DNA from: Euonymus europaeus
Lineage: Eukaryota > Streptophyta > Magnoliopsida > Celastrales > Celastraceae
Direction of reading: 5' to 3'
Assembly (NCBI GenBank): GCA_963580455.1
Contig: OY756969.1
Span: 24,586,760 to 24,650,759, forward strand
Length of the DNA stretch: 64,000 nt
Of the stretch, positions 24,220 through 38,550 are shown in pieces. Made by a program: the position numbers and the translations under genes. How positions within the stretch are numbered: position 1 is the stretch's first letter; every line of letters begins with the position of its first letter. The notes beneath the pieces are model-generated. The model searched no databases, had not been told where the DNA came from, and saw only the letters and a program-made list of their open reading frames with translations.

Positions 24220-26469
24220 GTAGAGCTCGAAAAGTAGTGTGAAATCAAGCTAAAAATCACCGAATTCAGAACTCGGAGTCAACGGATATTCATAAAACCG
24301 TTTACGTAAAGAAACCACATTTCGCGGCTAACTAGGTGAAACGAGACCAACTAGCGACGAGTTCTGAAATCAAAATCCGAAATGCCAGGATCGTAGAGCT
24401 CAAAAAGTAGTGTGAAATCAAGCTAAAAATCACCGAATTCAGAACTCGGAGTCAACGGATATTCATAAAACTGTTTACGTAAGGAAACCACATTTCGCGG
24501 CTAACTAGGTGAAACGAGACCAACTAGCCACGACTTCTGAAATCAAAATCCGAAACGCCAGGATCGTAGAGCTCGAAAAGTAGTGTAAAATCAAGCTAAA
24601 AATCACCGAATTCAGAACTCGGAGTCAACGGATATTCATAAAACCGTTTACGTAAAGAAACCACATTTCGCGGCTAACTAGGTGAAACGAGACCAACTAG
24701 CCACGAGTTCTGAAATCAAAATCCGAAACGCCAGGATTGTAGAGCTCGAAAAGTAGTGTGAAATCAAGCTAAAAATCACCGAATTCAGAACTCGGAGTCA
24801 ACGGATATTCATAAAACCGTTTAGGTAAAGAAACCACATTTCGCGGCTAACTAGGTGAAACGAGACCAACTAGCGACGAGTTCTGAAATCAAAATCCGAA
24901 ATGCCAGGATCGTAGAGCTCAAAAAGTAGTGTGAAATCAAGCTAAAAATCACCGAATTCAGAACTCGGAGTCAACGGATATTCATAAAACTGTTTACGTA
25001 AGGAAACCACATTTCGCGGCTAACTAGGTGAAACGAGACCAACTAGCCACGAGTTCTGAAATCAAAATCCGAAACGCCAGGATCGTAGAGCTCGAAAAGT
25101 AGTGTAAAATCAAGCTAAAAATCACCGAATTCAGAACTCGGAGTCAACGGATATTCATAAATCCGTTTACGTAAAGAAACCACATTGCGCGGCTAAATAG
25201 GTGAAACTAGACCAACTAGCCACGAGTTCTGAAATCAAAATCCGAAACGCCAGCATAGTAGAGCTCGAAACGTAGTGTGAAATCAAGCTAAAAATCACCG
25301 AATTCAGAACTCGGAGTCAACGGATATTCATAAAACCGTTTACGTAAAGAAACCACATTTCGCGGCTAACTAGGTGAAACGAGACCAACTAGCCACGAGT
25401 TCTGAAATCAAAATCCGAAATGCCAGGATTGTAGAGCTCGAAAAGTAGTGTGAAATCAAGCTAAAAATCACCGAATTCAGAACTCGGAGTCAACGGATAT
25501 TCATAAAACCGTTTACGTAAAGAAACCACATTTCGCGGCTAACTAGGTGAAACGAGACCTACTAGCCACGAGTTCTGAAATCAAAATCCGAAATGCCAGG
25601 ATCGTAGAGCTCGAAAAGTAGTGTGAAATCACGCTAAAAATCAGCGAATTCAGAACTCGGAGTCAACGGATATTCATAAAACCGTTTACGTAAAGAAACC
25701 ACATTTCGCGGCTAACTAGGTGAAACGAGACCAACTAGCCACGAATTCTGAAATCAAAATCCGAAACGCCAGGATCGTAGAGCTCGAAAAGTAGTGTGAA
25801 ATCAAACTAAAAATCACCGAATTCAGTACTCGGAGTCAACGGATATTTATAAATCCGTTTACGTAAAGAAACCACATTGCGCGGCTAAATAGGTGAAACT
25901 AGACCAACTAGCCACGAGTTCTGAAATCAAATTCCGAAACTCCAGGATTGTAGAGCTCGGAAAGTAGTGTGAAATCAAGCTAAAAATCACCGAATTCAGA
26001 ACTCGGAGTCAACGGATATTCGTAAAACCGTTTACGTAAAGAAACCACATTTCGCGGCTAACTAGGTGAAACGAGACCAACTAGCCACGAGTTCAGAAAT
26101 CAAAATCCGAAATGCCAGGATCGTAGAGCTCAAAAAGTAGTGTGAAATCAAGCTAAAAATCACCGAATTCAGAACTCGGAGTCAACGGATATTCATAAAA
26201 CCGTTTACGTGAAGAAACCACATTTCGCGGCTAACTAGGTAAAACGAGACCAACTAGCCACGAGTTCTGAAATCAAAATCCAAAACGCAAGGATCTTAGA
26301 GCTCAAAAGGGAGTGTGAAATCAAGCTAAAAATCACCGAATTCAGAACTCGGAGTCAACGGATATTCATAAATCCGTTTAAGTAAAGAAACCACATTGCG
26401 CGCCTAAATAGGTGAAACGAGACCAACTAGCCACGAGTTCTGAAATCAAAATCCGAAACGCCAGGATCG
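24220..26469 (+). repeat. 13-monomer block, copy 1 (period 2,595 bp)
   Basis: About 2,250 bp matched at offset 2,595 bp by a second block at 26815-29065. Anchors are AGCATAGTAG (25252/27847), CACGCTAAAAATCAGCG (25631/28226) and CAAAACGCAAGGATCTT (26281/28876). Two monomers lie between the blocks, so 13 of each 15 monomers are duplicated. Edges are approximate. Confidence 0.75.
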
Positions 26470-26814
26470 TAGAGCTCAAAAAGTAGTGTGAAATCAAGCT
26501 AAAAATCACCGAATTCAGAACTCGGAGTCAACGGATATTCATAAAACCGTTTACGTGAAGAAACCACATTTCGCGGCTAACTAGGTAAAACGAGACCAAC
26601 TAGCCACGAGTTCTGAAATCAAAATCCAAAACGCAAGGATCTTAGAGCTCAAAAGGGAGTGTGAAATCAAGCTAAAAATCACCGAATTCAGAACTCGGAG
26701 TCAACGGATATTCATAAATCCGTTTAAGTAAAGAAACCACATTTCGCGGCTAACTAGGTGAAACGAGACCAACTAGCCACGAGTTCTGAAATCAAAATCT
26801 GAAATGCCAGGATC
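26470..26814 (+). repeat. Two-monomer insert between 13-monomer blocks
   Basis: This dimer repeats the last two monomers of the block before it: the GTGAAGAAACC and CGCAAGGATCTT markers recur 346 bp apart (26281 and 26627). It ends in a class A-to-B chimera near 26710-26745 (T87 and TTTAAGTAAAG followed by T112 and C122). It reads as a local 346-bp duplication closed by unequal exchange. Confidence 0.7.
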
Positions 26815-29065
26815 GTAGAGCTCGAAAAGTAGTGTGAAATCAAGCTAAAAATCACCGAATTCAGAACTCGGAGTCAACGGATATTCATAAAACCGTTTAC
26901 GTAAAGAAACCACATTTCGCGGCTAACTAGGTGAAACGAGACCAACTAGCGACGAGTTCTGAAATCAAAATCCGAAATGCCAGGATCGTAGAGCTCAAAA
27001 AGTAGTGTGAAATCAAGCTAAAAATCACCGAATTCAGAACTCGGAGTCAACGGATATTCATAAAACTGTTTACGTAAGGAAACCACATTTCGCGGCTAAC
27101 TAGGTGAAACGAGACCAACTAGCCACGACTTCTGAAATCAAAATCCGAAACGCCAGGATCGTAGAGCTCGAAAAGTAGTGTAAAATCAAGCTAAAAATCA
27201 CCGAATTCAGAACTCGGAGTCAACGGATATTCATAAAACCGTTTACGTAAAGAAACCACATTTCGCGGCTAACTAGGTGAAACGAGACCAACTAGCCACG
27301 AGTTCTGAAATCAAAATCCAAAACGCCAGGATTGTAGAGCTCGAAAAGTAGTGTGAAATCAAGCTAAAAATCACCGAATTCAGAACTCGGAGTCAACGGA
27401 TATTCATAAAACCGTTTAGGTAAAGAAACCACATTTCGCGGCTAACTAGGTGAAACGAGACCAACTAGCGACGAGTTCTGAAATCAAAATCCGAAATGCC
27501 AGGATCGTAGAGCTCAAAAAGTAGTGTGAAATCAAGCTAAAAATCACCGAATTCAGAACTCGGAGTCAACGGATATTCATAAAACTGTTTACGTAAGGAA
27601 ACCACATTTCGCGGCTAACTAGGTGAAACGAGACCAACAAGCCACGAGTTCTGAAATCAAAATCCGAAACGCCAGGATCGTAGAGCTCGAAAAGTAGTGT
27701 AAAATCAAGCTAAAAATCACCGAATTCAGAACTCGGAGTCAACGGATATTCATAAATCCGTTTACGTAAAGAAACCACATTGCGCGGCTAAATAGGTGAA
27801 ACTAGACCAACTAGCCACGAGTTCTGAAATCAAAATCCGAAACGCCAGCATAGTAGAGCTCGAAACGTAGTGTGAAATCAAGCTAAAAATCACCGAATTC
27901 AGAACTCGGAGTCAACGGATATTCATAAAACCGTTTACGTAAAGAAACCACATTTCGCGGCTAACTAGGTGAAACGAGACCAACTAGCCACGAGTTCTGA
28001 AATCAAAATCCGAAATGCCAGGATTGTAGAGCTCGAAAAGTAGTGTGAAATCAAGCTAAAAATCACCGAATTCAGAACTCGGAGTCAACGGATATTCATA
28101 AAACCGTTTACGTAAAGAAACCACATTTCGCGGCTAACTAGGTGAAACGAGACCTACTAGCCACGAGTTCTGAAATCAAAATCCGAAATGCCAGGATCGT
28201 AGAGCTCGAAAAGTAGTGTGAAATCACGCTAAAAATCAGCGAATTCAGAACTCGGAGTCAACGGATATTCATAAAACCGTTTACGTAAAGAAACCACATT
28301 TCGCGGCTAACTAGGTGAAACGAGACCAACTAGCCACGAATTCTGAAATCAAAATCCGAAACGCCAGGATCGTAGAGCTCGAAAAGTAGTGTGAAATCAA
28401 ACTAAAAATCACCGAATTCAGTACTCGGAGTCAACGGATATTTATAAATCCGTTTACGTAAAGAAACCACATTGCGCGGCTAAATAGGTGAAACTAGACC
28501 AACTAGCCACGAGTTCTGAAATCAAATTCCGAAACTCCAGGATTGTAGAGCTCGGAAAGTAGTGTGAAATCAAGCTAAAAATCACCGAATTCAGAACTCG
28601 GAGTCAACGGATATTCGTAAAACCGTTTACGTAAAGAAACCACATTTCGCGGCTAACTAGGTGAAACGAGACCAACTAGCCACGAGTTCAGAAATCAAAA
28701 TCCGAAATGCCAGGATCGTAGAGCTCAAAAAGTAGTGTGAAATCAAGCTAAAAATCACCGAATTCAGAACTCGGAGTCAACGGATATTCATAAAACCGTT
28801 TACGTGAAGAAACCACATTTCGCGGCTAACTAGGTAAAACGAGACCAACTAGCCACGAGTTCTGAAATCAAAATCCAAAACGCAAGGATCTTAGAGCTCA
28901 AAAGGGAGTGTGAAATCAAGCTAAAAATCACCGAATTCAGAACTCGGAGTCAACGGATATTCATAAATCCGTTTAAGTAAAGAAACCACATTGCGCGCCT
29001 AAATAGGTGAAACGAGACCAACTAGCCACGAGTTCTGAAATCAAAATCCGAAACGCCAGGATTGT
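26815..29065 (+). repeat. 13-monomer block, copy 2 (period 2,595 bp)
   Basis: Second copy of 24220-26469. After about 28990 the copies part: copy 1 goes on to CGCCAGGATCG and CTCAAAAAG, copy 2 to CGCCAGGATTG and TTGAGCTCG, which leads into the next duplication. Confidence 0.75.
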
Positions 29066-31257
29066 TGAGCTCGAAAAGTAGTGTGAAATCAAGCTAAAAA
29101 TCACCGAATTCAGAACTCGGAGTCAACGGATATTCGTAAAACCGTTTACGTAAAGAACCACATTTTGCGGCTAACTAGGTGAAACGAGACAACTAGCCAC
29201 GAGTTCTGAAATCAAAATCCGAAACGCCAGGATCGTAGAGCTCAAAAAGTAGTGTGAAATCAAGCTAAAAATCACCGAATTCAGAACTCGGAGTCGGCGG
29301 ATATTCATAAATCCGTTTACGTAAAGAAACCACATTGCGCGGCTAAATAGGTGAAACTAGACCAACTAGCCACGAGTTCTGAAATCAAAATCCGAAACGC
29401 CAGGATTGTAGAGCTCGAAAAGTAGTGTGAAATCAAGCTAAAAATCACCGAATTCAGAACTCGGAGTCAACGGATATTCATAAAACCGTTTAGGTAAAGA
29501 AACCACATTTCGCGGCTAACTAGGTGAAACGAGACCAACTAGCGACGAGTTCTGAAATCAAAATCCGAAATGCCAGGATCGTAGAGCTCAAAAAGTAGTG
29601 TGAAATCAAGCTAAAAATCACCGAATTCAGAACTCGGAGTCAACGGATATTCATAAAACTGTTTACGTAAGGAAACCACATTTCGCGGCTAACTAGGTGA
29701 AACGAGACCAACTAGCCACGAGTTCTGAAATCAAAATCTGAAATGCCAGGATCGTAGAGCTCGAAAAGTAGTGTGAAATCAAGCTAAAAATCACCCAATT
29801 CAGAACTCGGAGTCAACGGATATTCATAAAACCGTTTACGTAAAGAAACTACATTTCGCGGCTAACTAGGTAAAACGAGACCAACTAGCCAAGAGTTCTG
29901 AAATCAAAATCCAAAATGCAAGGATCTTAGAGCTCAAAAGGGAGTGTGAAATCAAGCTAAAAATCACCGAATTCAGAACTCGGAGTCAACGGATATTCAT
30001 AAATCCGTTTAAGTAAAGAAACCACATTGCGCGCCTAAATAGGTGAAACGAGACCAACTAGCCACGAGTTCTGAAATCAAAATCCGAAATGCCAGGATTG
30101 TTGAGCTCGAAAAGTAGTGTGAAATCAAGCTAAAAATCACCGAATTCAGAACTCGGAGTCAACGGATATTCATAAAACCGTTTACGTAAAGAACCACATT
30201 TTGCGGCTAACTAGGTGAAATGAGACAACTAGCCACGAGTTCTGAAATCAAAATCCGGAACGCCAGGATCGTAGAGCTCAAAAAGTAGTGTGAAATCAAG
30301 CTAAAAATCACCGAATTCAGAACTCGGAGTCGGCGGATATTCATAAATCCGTTTACGTAAAGAAACCACATTGCGCGGCTAAATAGGTGAAACTAGACCA
30401 ACTAGCCACGAGTTCTGAAATCAAAATCCGAAACGCCAGGATTGTAGAGCTCGAAAAGTAGTGTGAAATCAAGCTAAAAATCACCGAAGTCAGAACTCGG
30501 AGTCAACGGATATTCATAAAACCGTTTAGGTAAAGAAACCACATTTCGCGGCTAACTAGGTGAAACGAGACCAACTAGCGACGAGTTCTGAAATCAAAAT
30601 CCGAAATGCCAGGATCGTAGAGCTCAAAAAGTAGTGTGAAATCAAGCTAAAAATCACCGAATTCAGAACTCGGAGTCAACGGATATTCATAAAACTGTTT
30701 ACGTAAGGAAACCACATTTCGCGGCTAACTAGGTGAAACGAGACCAACTAGCCACGAGTTCTGAAATCAAAATCCGAAATGCCAGGATCGTAGAGCTCGA
30801 AAAGTAGTGTGAAATCAAGCTAAAAATCACCGAATTCAGAACTCGGAGTTAACGGATATTCATAAATCCGTTTACGTAAAGAAACCACATTGCGCGGCTA
30901 AATAGGTGAAACTAGACCAACTAGCCACGAGTTCTGAAATCAAAATCCGAAACGCCAGCATAGTAGAGCTCGAAACGTAGTGTGAAATCAAGCTAAAAAT
31001 CACCGAATTCAGAACTCGGAGTCAACAGATATTCATAAAACCGTTTACGTAAAGAAACCACATTTCGCGGCTAACTAGGTGAAACGAGACCAACTAGCCA
31101 CGAGTTCTGAAATCAAAATCCGAAATGCCAGGATTGTAGAGCTCGAAAAGTAGTGTGAAATCAAGCTAAAAATCACCGAATTCAGAACTCGGAGTCAACG
31201 GATATTCATAAAACCGTTTACGTAAAGAAACCACATTTCGCGGCTAACTAGGTGAAA
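29013..31257 (+). repeat. 13-monomer tandem duplication, unit 1 (2,245 bp)
   Basis: This unit is followed directly by a near-identical unit at 31258-33502. Anchors all give offset 2,245 bp: CAAAATGCAAGGATCTT (29912/32157), AGCATAGTAG (30957/33202), and the two 171-bp monomers. The length equals 13 x 173 less 4 bp, and the loss is accounted for by two monomers that each lack 2 bp. By eye only a few differences separate the units, among them AAACTAC/AAACCAC (29849/32094), CAACAGAT/CAACGGAT (about 31024/33269) and a GTAAAAAAACC in unit 2. This is among the youngest events in the window. Confidence 0.85.
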
Positions 31258-33502
31258 CGAGACCAACTAGCCACGAGTTCTGAAATCAAAATCCGAAACG
31301 CCAGGATTGTTGAGCTCGAAAAGTAGTGTGAAATCAAGCTAAAAATCACCGAATTCAGAACTCGGAGTCAACGGATATTCGTAAAACCGTTTACGTAAAG
31401 AACCACATTTTGCGGCTAACTAGGTGAAACGAGACAACTAGCCACGAGTTCTGAAATCAAAATCCGAAACGCCAGGATCGTAGAGCTCAAAAAGTAGTGT
31501 GAAATCAAGCTAAAAATCACCGAATTCAGAACTCGGAGTCGGCGGATATTCATAAATCCGTTTACGTAAAGAAACCACATTGCGCGGCTAAATAGGTGAA
31601 ACTAGACCAACTAGCCACGAGTTCTGAAATCAAAATCCGAAACGCCAGGATTGTAGAGCTCGAAAAGTAGTGTGAAATCAAGCTAAAAATCACCGAATTC
31701 AGAACTCGGAGTCAACGGATATTCATAAAACCGTTTAGGTAAAAAAACCACATTTCGCGGCTAACTAGGTGAAACGAGACCAACTAGCGACGAGTTCTGA
31801 AATCAAAATCCGAAATGCCAGGATCGTAGAGCTCAAAAAGTAGTGTGAAATCAAGCTAAAAATCACCGAATTCAGAACTCGGAGTCAACGGATATTCATA
31901 AAACTGTTTACGTAAGGAAACCACATTTCGCGGCTAACTAGGTGAAACGAGACCAACTAGCCACGAGTTCTGAAATCAAAATCTGAAATGCCAGGATCGT
32001 AGAGCTCGAAAAGTAGTGTGAAATCAAGCTAAAAATCACCCAATTCAGAACTCGGAGTCAACGGATATTCATAAAACCGTTTACGTAAAGAAACCACATT
32101 TCGCGGCTAACTAGGTAAAACGAGACCAACTAGCCAAGAGTTCTGAAATCAAAATCCAAAATGCAAGGATCTTAGAGCTCAAAAGGGAGTGTGAAATCAA
32201 GCTAAAAATCACCGAATTCAGAACTCGGAGTCAACGGATATTCATAAATCCGTTTAAGTAAAGAAACCACATTGCGCGCCTAAATAGGTGAAACGAGACC
32301 AACTAGCCACGAGTTCTGAAATCAAAATCCGAAATGCCAGGATTGTTGAGCTCGAAAAGTAGTGTGAAATCAAGCTAAAAATCACCGAATTCAGAACTCG
32401 GAGTCAACGGATATTCATAAAACCGTTTACGTAAAGAACCACATTTTGCGGCTAACTAGGTGAAATGAGACAACTAGCCACGAGTTCTGAAATCAAAATC
32501 CGGAACGCCAGGATCGTAGAGCTCAAAAAGTAGTGTGAAATCAAGCTAAAAATCACCGAATTCAGAACTCGGAGTCGGCGGATATTCATAAATCCGTTTA
32601 CGTAAAGAAACCACATTGCGCGGCTAAATAGGTGAAACTAGACCAACTAGCCACGAGTTCTGAAATCAAAATCCGAAACGCCAGGATTGTAGAGCTCGAA
32701 AAGTAGTGTGAAATCAAGCTAAAAATCACCGAAGTCAGAACTCGGAGTCAACGGATATTCATAAAACCGTTTAGGTAAAGAAACCACATTTCGCGGCTAA
32801 CTAGGTGAAACGAGACCAACTAGCGACGAGTTCTGAAATCAAAATCCGAAATGCCAGGATCGTAGAGCTCAAAAAGTAGTGTGAAATCAAGCTAAAAATC
32901 ACCGAATTCAGAACTCGGAGTCAACGGATATTCATAAAACTGTTTACGTAAGGAAACCACATTTCGCGGCTAACTAGGTGAAACGAGACCAACTAGCCAC
33001 GAGTTCTGAAATCAAAATCCGAAATGCCAGGATCGTAGAGCTCGAAAAGTAGTGTGAAATCAAGCTAAAAATCACCGAATTCAGAACTCGGAGTTAACGG
33101 ATATTCATAAATCCGTTTACGTAAAGAAACCACATTGCGCGGCTAAATAGGTGAAACTAGACCAACTAGCCACGAGTTCTGAAATCAAAATCCGAAACGC
33201 CAGCATAGTAGAGCTCGAAACGTAGTGTGAAATCAAGCTAAAAATCACCGAATTCAGAACTCGGAGTCAACGGATATTCATAAAACCGTTTACGTAAAGA
33301 AACCACATTTCGCGGCTAACTAGGTGAAACGAGACCAACTAGCCACGAGTTCTGAAATCAAAATCCGAAATGCCAGGATTGTAGAGCTCGAAAAGTAGTG
33401 TGAAATCAAGCTAAAAATCACCGAATTCAGAACTCGGAGTCAACGGATATTCATAAAACCGTTTAAGTAAAGAAACCACATTTCGCGGCTAACTAGGTGA
33501 AA
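31258..33502 (+). repeat. 13-monomer tandem duplication, unit 2 (2,245 bp)
   Basis: Direct tandem copy of 29013-31257. The match ends near 33465-33507, where this unit reads TTTAAGTAAAG and CCTACTAG instead of TTTACGTAAAG and CCAACTAG. Confidence 0.85.
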
Positions 33503-36500
33503 CGAGACCTACTAGCCACGAGTTCTGAAATCAAAATCCGAAATGCCAGGATCGTAGAGCTCGAAAAGTAGTGTGAAATCACGCTAAAAATCACCGAATT
33601 CAGAACTCGGAGTCAACGGATATTCATAAAACCGTTTACGTAAAGAAATCACATTTCGCGGCTAACTAGGTGAAACGAGACCAACTAGCCACGAGTTCTG
33701 AAATCAAAATCCGAAACGCCAGGATTGTAGAGCTCGAAAAGTAGTGTGGAATCAAGCTAAAAATAACCGAATTCAGAACTCGGAGTCAACGGATATTCAT
33801 AAAACCGTTTACGTAAAGAAACCACATTTCGCGGCTAACTAGGTGAAACGAGACCAACTAGCCACGAGTTCTGAAATCAAAATCCGAAACGCCAGGATTG
33901 TAGAGCTCGAAAAGTAGTGTGAAATCAAACTAAAAATTACCGAATTCAGAACTCGGAGTCAACGGATATTCATAAAACCGTTTACGTAAAGAAACCACAT
34001 TTCGCGGCTAACTAGGTGAAACGAGACCTACTAGCCACGAGTTCTGAAATCAAAATCCGAAATGCCAGGATCGTAGAGCTCGAAAAGTAGTGTGAAATCA
34101 AGCTAAAAATCACCGAATTCAGAACTCGGAGTCAACGGATATTCATAAAACCGTTTACGTAAAGAAACCACATTTCGCGGCTAACTAGGTGAAATGAGAC
34201 CAACTAGCCACGAGTTCTGAAATCAAAATCCGAAATGCCAGGATCGTAGAGCTCGAAAAGTAGTGTGAAATCAAGCTAAAAATCACCGAATTCAGAACTC
34301 GGAGTCAACGGATATTTATAAATCCGTTTACGTAAAGAAACCACATTGCGCGGCTAAATAGGTGAAACTAAACCAACTAGCCACGAGTTCTGAAATCAAA
34401 TTCCGAAACTCCAGGATTGTAGAGCTCGGAAAGTAGTGTGAAATCAAGCTAAAAATCACCGAATTCAGAACTCGGAGTCAACGGATATTCGTAAAACCGT
34501 TTACGTAAAGAAACCACATTTCGCGGCTAACTAGGTGAAACGAGACCTACTAGCCACGAGTTCTGCAATCAAAATCCGAAATGCCAGGATCGTAGAGCTC
34601 GAAAAGTAGTGTGAAATCACGCTAAAAATCACCGAATTCAGAACTCGGAGTCAACGGATATTCATAAAACCGTTTACGTAAAGAAACCACATTTCGCGGC
34701 TAACTAGGTGAAACGAGACCAACTAGCCACGAGTTCTGAAATCAAAATCCGAAACGCCAGGATGGTAGAGCTCGAAAAGTAGTGTGGAATCAAGCTAAAA
34801 ATAACCGAATTCAGAACTCGGAGTCAACGGATATTCATAAAACCGTTTACGTAAAGAAACCACATTTCGCGGCTAACTAGGTGAAACGAGACCAACTAGC
34901 CACGAGTTCTGAAATCAAAATCTGAAACGCCAGGATCGTAGAGCTCGAAAAGTAGTGTGAAATCAAGCTAAAAATCACCGAATTCGGAACTCGGAGTCAA
35001 CGGATATTCATAAAACTGTTTACGTAAAGAAACCACATTTCGCGGCTAACTAGGTGAAACGAGACCAACTAGCCACGAGTTCTGAAATCAAAATCAAAAA
35101 CGCAAGGATCGTAGAGCTCAAAAAGGAGTGTGAAATCAAGCTAAAAATCACCGAATTCAGAACTCGGAGTCAACGGATATTCATAAATCCGTTTAAGTAA
35201 AGAAACCACATTGCGCGCCTAAATAGGTGAAACGAGACCAACTAGCCACGAGTTCTGAAATCAAAATCCGAAACGCCAGGATTGTTGAGCTCGAAAAGTA
35301 GTGTGAAATCAAGCTAAAAATCACCGAATTCAGAACTCGGAGTCAACGGATATTCATAAAACCGTTTACGTAAAGAACCACATTTTGCGGCTAACTAGGT
35401 GAAACGAGACAACTAGCCACGAGTTCTGAAATCAAAATCCGAAACGCCAGGATTGTTGAGCTCGAAAAGTAGTGTGAAATCAAGCTAAAAATCACCGAAT
35501 TCAGAACTCGGAGTCAACGGATATTCGTAAAACCGTTTACGTAAAGAACCACATTTTGCGGCTAACTAGGTGAAACGAGACAACTAGCCACGAGTTCTGA
35601 AATCAAAATCCGAAACGCCAGGATCGTAGAGCTCAAAAAGTAGTGTGAAATCAAGCTAAAAATCACCGAATTCAGAACTCGGAGTCAACGGATATTCATA
35701 AAACCGTTTACGTAAAGAAACCACATTTCGCGGCTAACTAGGTGAAACGAGACCAACTAGCCACGAGTTCTGAAATCAAAATCCGAAAAGCCAGGATGGT
35801 AGAGCTCGAAAAGTAGTGTGGAATCAAGCTAAAAATAACCGAATTCAGAACTCGGAGTCAACGGATATTCATTAAACCGTTTACGTAAAGAAACCACATT
35901 TCGCGGCTAACTAGGTGAAACGAGACCAACTAGCCACGAGTTCTGAAATCAAAATCCGAAATGCCAGGATTGTAGAGCTCGAAAAGTAGTGTGAAATCAA
36001 GCTAAAAATTACCGAATTCAGAACTCGGAGTCAACGGATATTCATAAAACCGTTTACGTAAAGAAACCACATTTCGCGGCTAACTAGGTGAAACGAGACC
36101 TACTAGCCACGAGTTCTGAAATCAAAATCCGAAATGCCAGGATCGTAGAGCTCGAAAAGTAGTGTGAAATCAAGCTAAAAATCACCGAATTCAGAACTCG
36201 GAGTCAACGGATATTCATAAATCCGTTTACGTAAAGAAACCACATTGCGCGGCTAAATAGGTGAAACTAGACCAACTAGCCACGAGTTCTGAAATCAAAA
36301 TCCGAAATGCCAGGATTGTAGAGCTCGAAAAGTAGTGTGAAATCAAGCTAAAAATCACCGAATTCAGAACTCGGAGTCAACGGATATTCATAAAACCGTT
36401 TAGGTAAAGAAACCACATTTTGCGGCTAACTAGGTGAAACGAGACCAACTAGCGACGAGTTCTGAAATCAAAATCCGAAATGCCAGGATCGTAGAGCTCA

Positions 36501-38550
36501 AAAAGTAGTGTGAAATCAAGCTAAAAATCACCGAATTCAGAACTCGGAGTCAACGGATATTCATAAAACTGTTTACGTAAGGAAACCACATTTCGCGGCT
36601 AACTAGGTGAAACGAGACCAACTAGCCACGAGTTCTGAAATCAAAATCCGAAATGCCAGGATCGTAGAGCTCGAAAAGTAGTGTGAAATCAAGCTAAAAA
36701 TCACCGAATTCAGAACTCGGAGTCAACGGATATTCATAAATCCGTTTACGTAAACAAACCACATTGCGCGGCTAAATAGGTGAAACTAGACCAACTAGCC
36801 ACGAGTTCTGAAATCAAAATCCGAGACGCCAGCATTGTAGAGCTCGAAACGTAGTGTGAAATCAAGCTAAAAATCACCGAATTCAGAACTCGGAGTCAAC
36901 GGATATTCATAAAACCGTTTACGTAAAGAAACCACATTTCGCGGCTAACTAGATGAAACGAGACCAACTAGCCACGAGTTCTGAAATCAAAATCCGAAAT
37001 GCCAGGATTGTAGAGCTCGAAAAGTAGTGTGAAATCAAGCTAAAAATCACCGAATTCAGAACTCGGAGTCAACGGATATTCATAAAACCGTTTAGGTAAA
37101 GAAACCACATTTCGCGGCTAACTAGGTGAAACGAGACCTACTAGCCACGAGTTCTGAAATCAAAATCCGAAATGCCAGGATCGTAGAGCTCGAAAAGTAG
37201 TGTGAAATCACGCTAAAAATCACCGAATTCAGAACTCGGAGTCAACGGATATTCATAAAACCGTTTACGTAAAGAAATCACATTTCGCGGCTAACTAGGT
37301 GAAACGAGACCAACTAGCCACAAGTTCTGAAATCAAAATCCGAAACGCCAGGATTGTAGAGCTCGAAAAGTAGTGTGGAATCAAGCTAAAAATAACCGAA
37401 TTCAGAACTCGGAGTCAACGGATATTCATAAAACCGTTTACGTAAAGAAACCACATTTCGCGGCTAACTAGGTGAAACGAGACCAACTAGCCACGAGTTC
37501 TGAAATCAAAATCCGAAATGCCAGGATTGTAGAGCTCGAAAAGTAGTGTGAAATCAAGCTAAAAATTACCGAATTCAGAACTCGGAGTCAACGGATATTC
37601 ATAAAACCGTTTATGTAAAGAAACCACATTTCGCGGCTAACTAGGTGAAACGAGACCTACTAGCCACGAGTTCTGAAATCAAAATCCGAAATGCCAGGAT
37701 CGTAGAGCTCGAAAAGTAGTGTGAAATCAAGCTAAAAATCACCGAATTCAGAACTCGGAGTCAACGGATATTCATAAAACCGTTTACGTAAAGAAACCAC
37801 ATTTCGCGGCTAACTAGGTGAAACGAGACCAACTAGCCACGAGTTCTGAAATCAAAATCCGAAATGCCAGGATCGTAGAGCTCGAAAAGTAGTGTGAAAT
37901 CAAGCTAAAAATCACCGAATTCAGAACTCGGAGTAAACCTATATTCATAAAACCGTTTACGTAAAGAACCACATTTTGCGGCTAACTAGGTGAAACGAGA
38001 CAACTAGCCACGAGTTCTGAAATCAAAATCCGAAACGCCAGGATCGTAGAGCTCAAAAAGTAGTGTGAAATCAAGCTAAAAATCACCGAATTCAGAACTC
38101 GGAGTCAGCGGATATTCATAAATCCGTTTACGTAAAGAAACCACATTGCGCAGCTAAATAGGTGAAACTAGACCAACTAGCCACGAGTTCTGAAATAAAA
38201 ATCCGAAACACCAGGATTGTAGAGCTCGAAAAGTAGTGTGAAATCAAGCTAAAAATTACCGAATTCAGAACTCGGAGTCAACGGATATTCATAAAACCGT
38301 TTACGTAAAGAAACCACATTTCGCGGCTAACTAGGTGAAACGAGACCTACTAGCCACGAGTTCTGAAATCAAAATCCGAAATGCCAGGATCGTAGAGCTC
38401 GAAAAGTAGTGTGAAATCAAGCTAAAAATCACCGAATTCAGAACTCGGAGTCAACGGATATTCATAAAACCGTTTACGTAAAGAAACCACATTTCGCGGC
38501 TAACTAGGTGAAACGAGACCAACTAGCCACGAGTTCTGAAATCAAAATCC
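33503..38550 (+). repeat. Mosaic of reused cassettes
   Basis: No fixed period is visible. The stretch reuses a small cassette: CACGCTAAAAATCACC, then AAATCACATTTCGC, then GTGTGGAATCAAG with AAAATAACCG, then AAAATTACCG. The AATCACATTT marker occurs at 33647, 37276, 40213 and 46951, spaced 3,629, 2,937 and 6,738 bp; each is a whole number of monomers less 4 to 9 bp. A monomer with GAGTAAACCTATATT near 37936 is unique in the window. Paired 171-bp monomers sit at about 35371 and 35541. No gene is present. Confidence 0.65.

Noticed and set aside
29013..33502. Assembly artefact as the cause of near-identical blocks
   Set aside because: Each copy carries private single-base differences, which argues against simple read duplication. 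It cannot be fully excluded without raw long reads.
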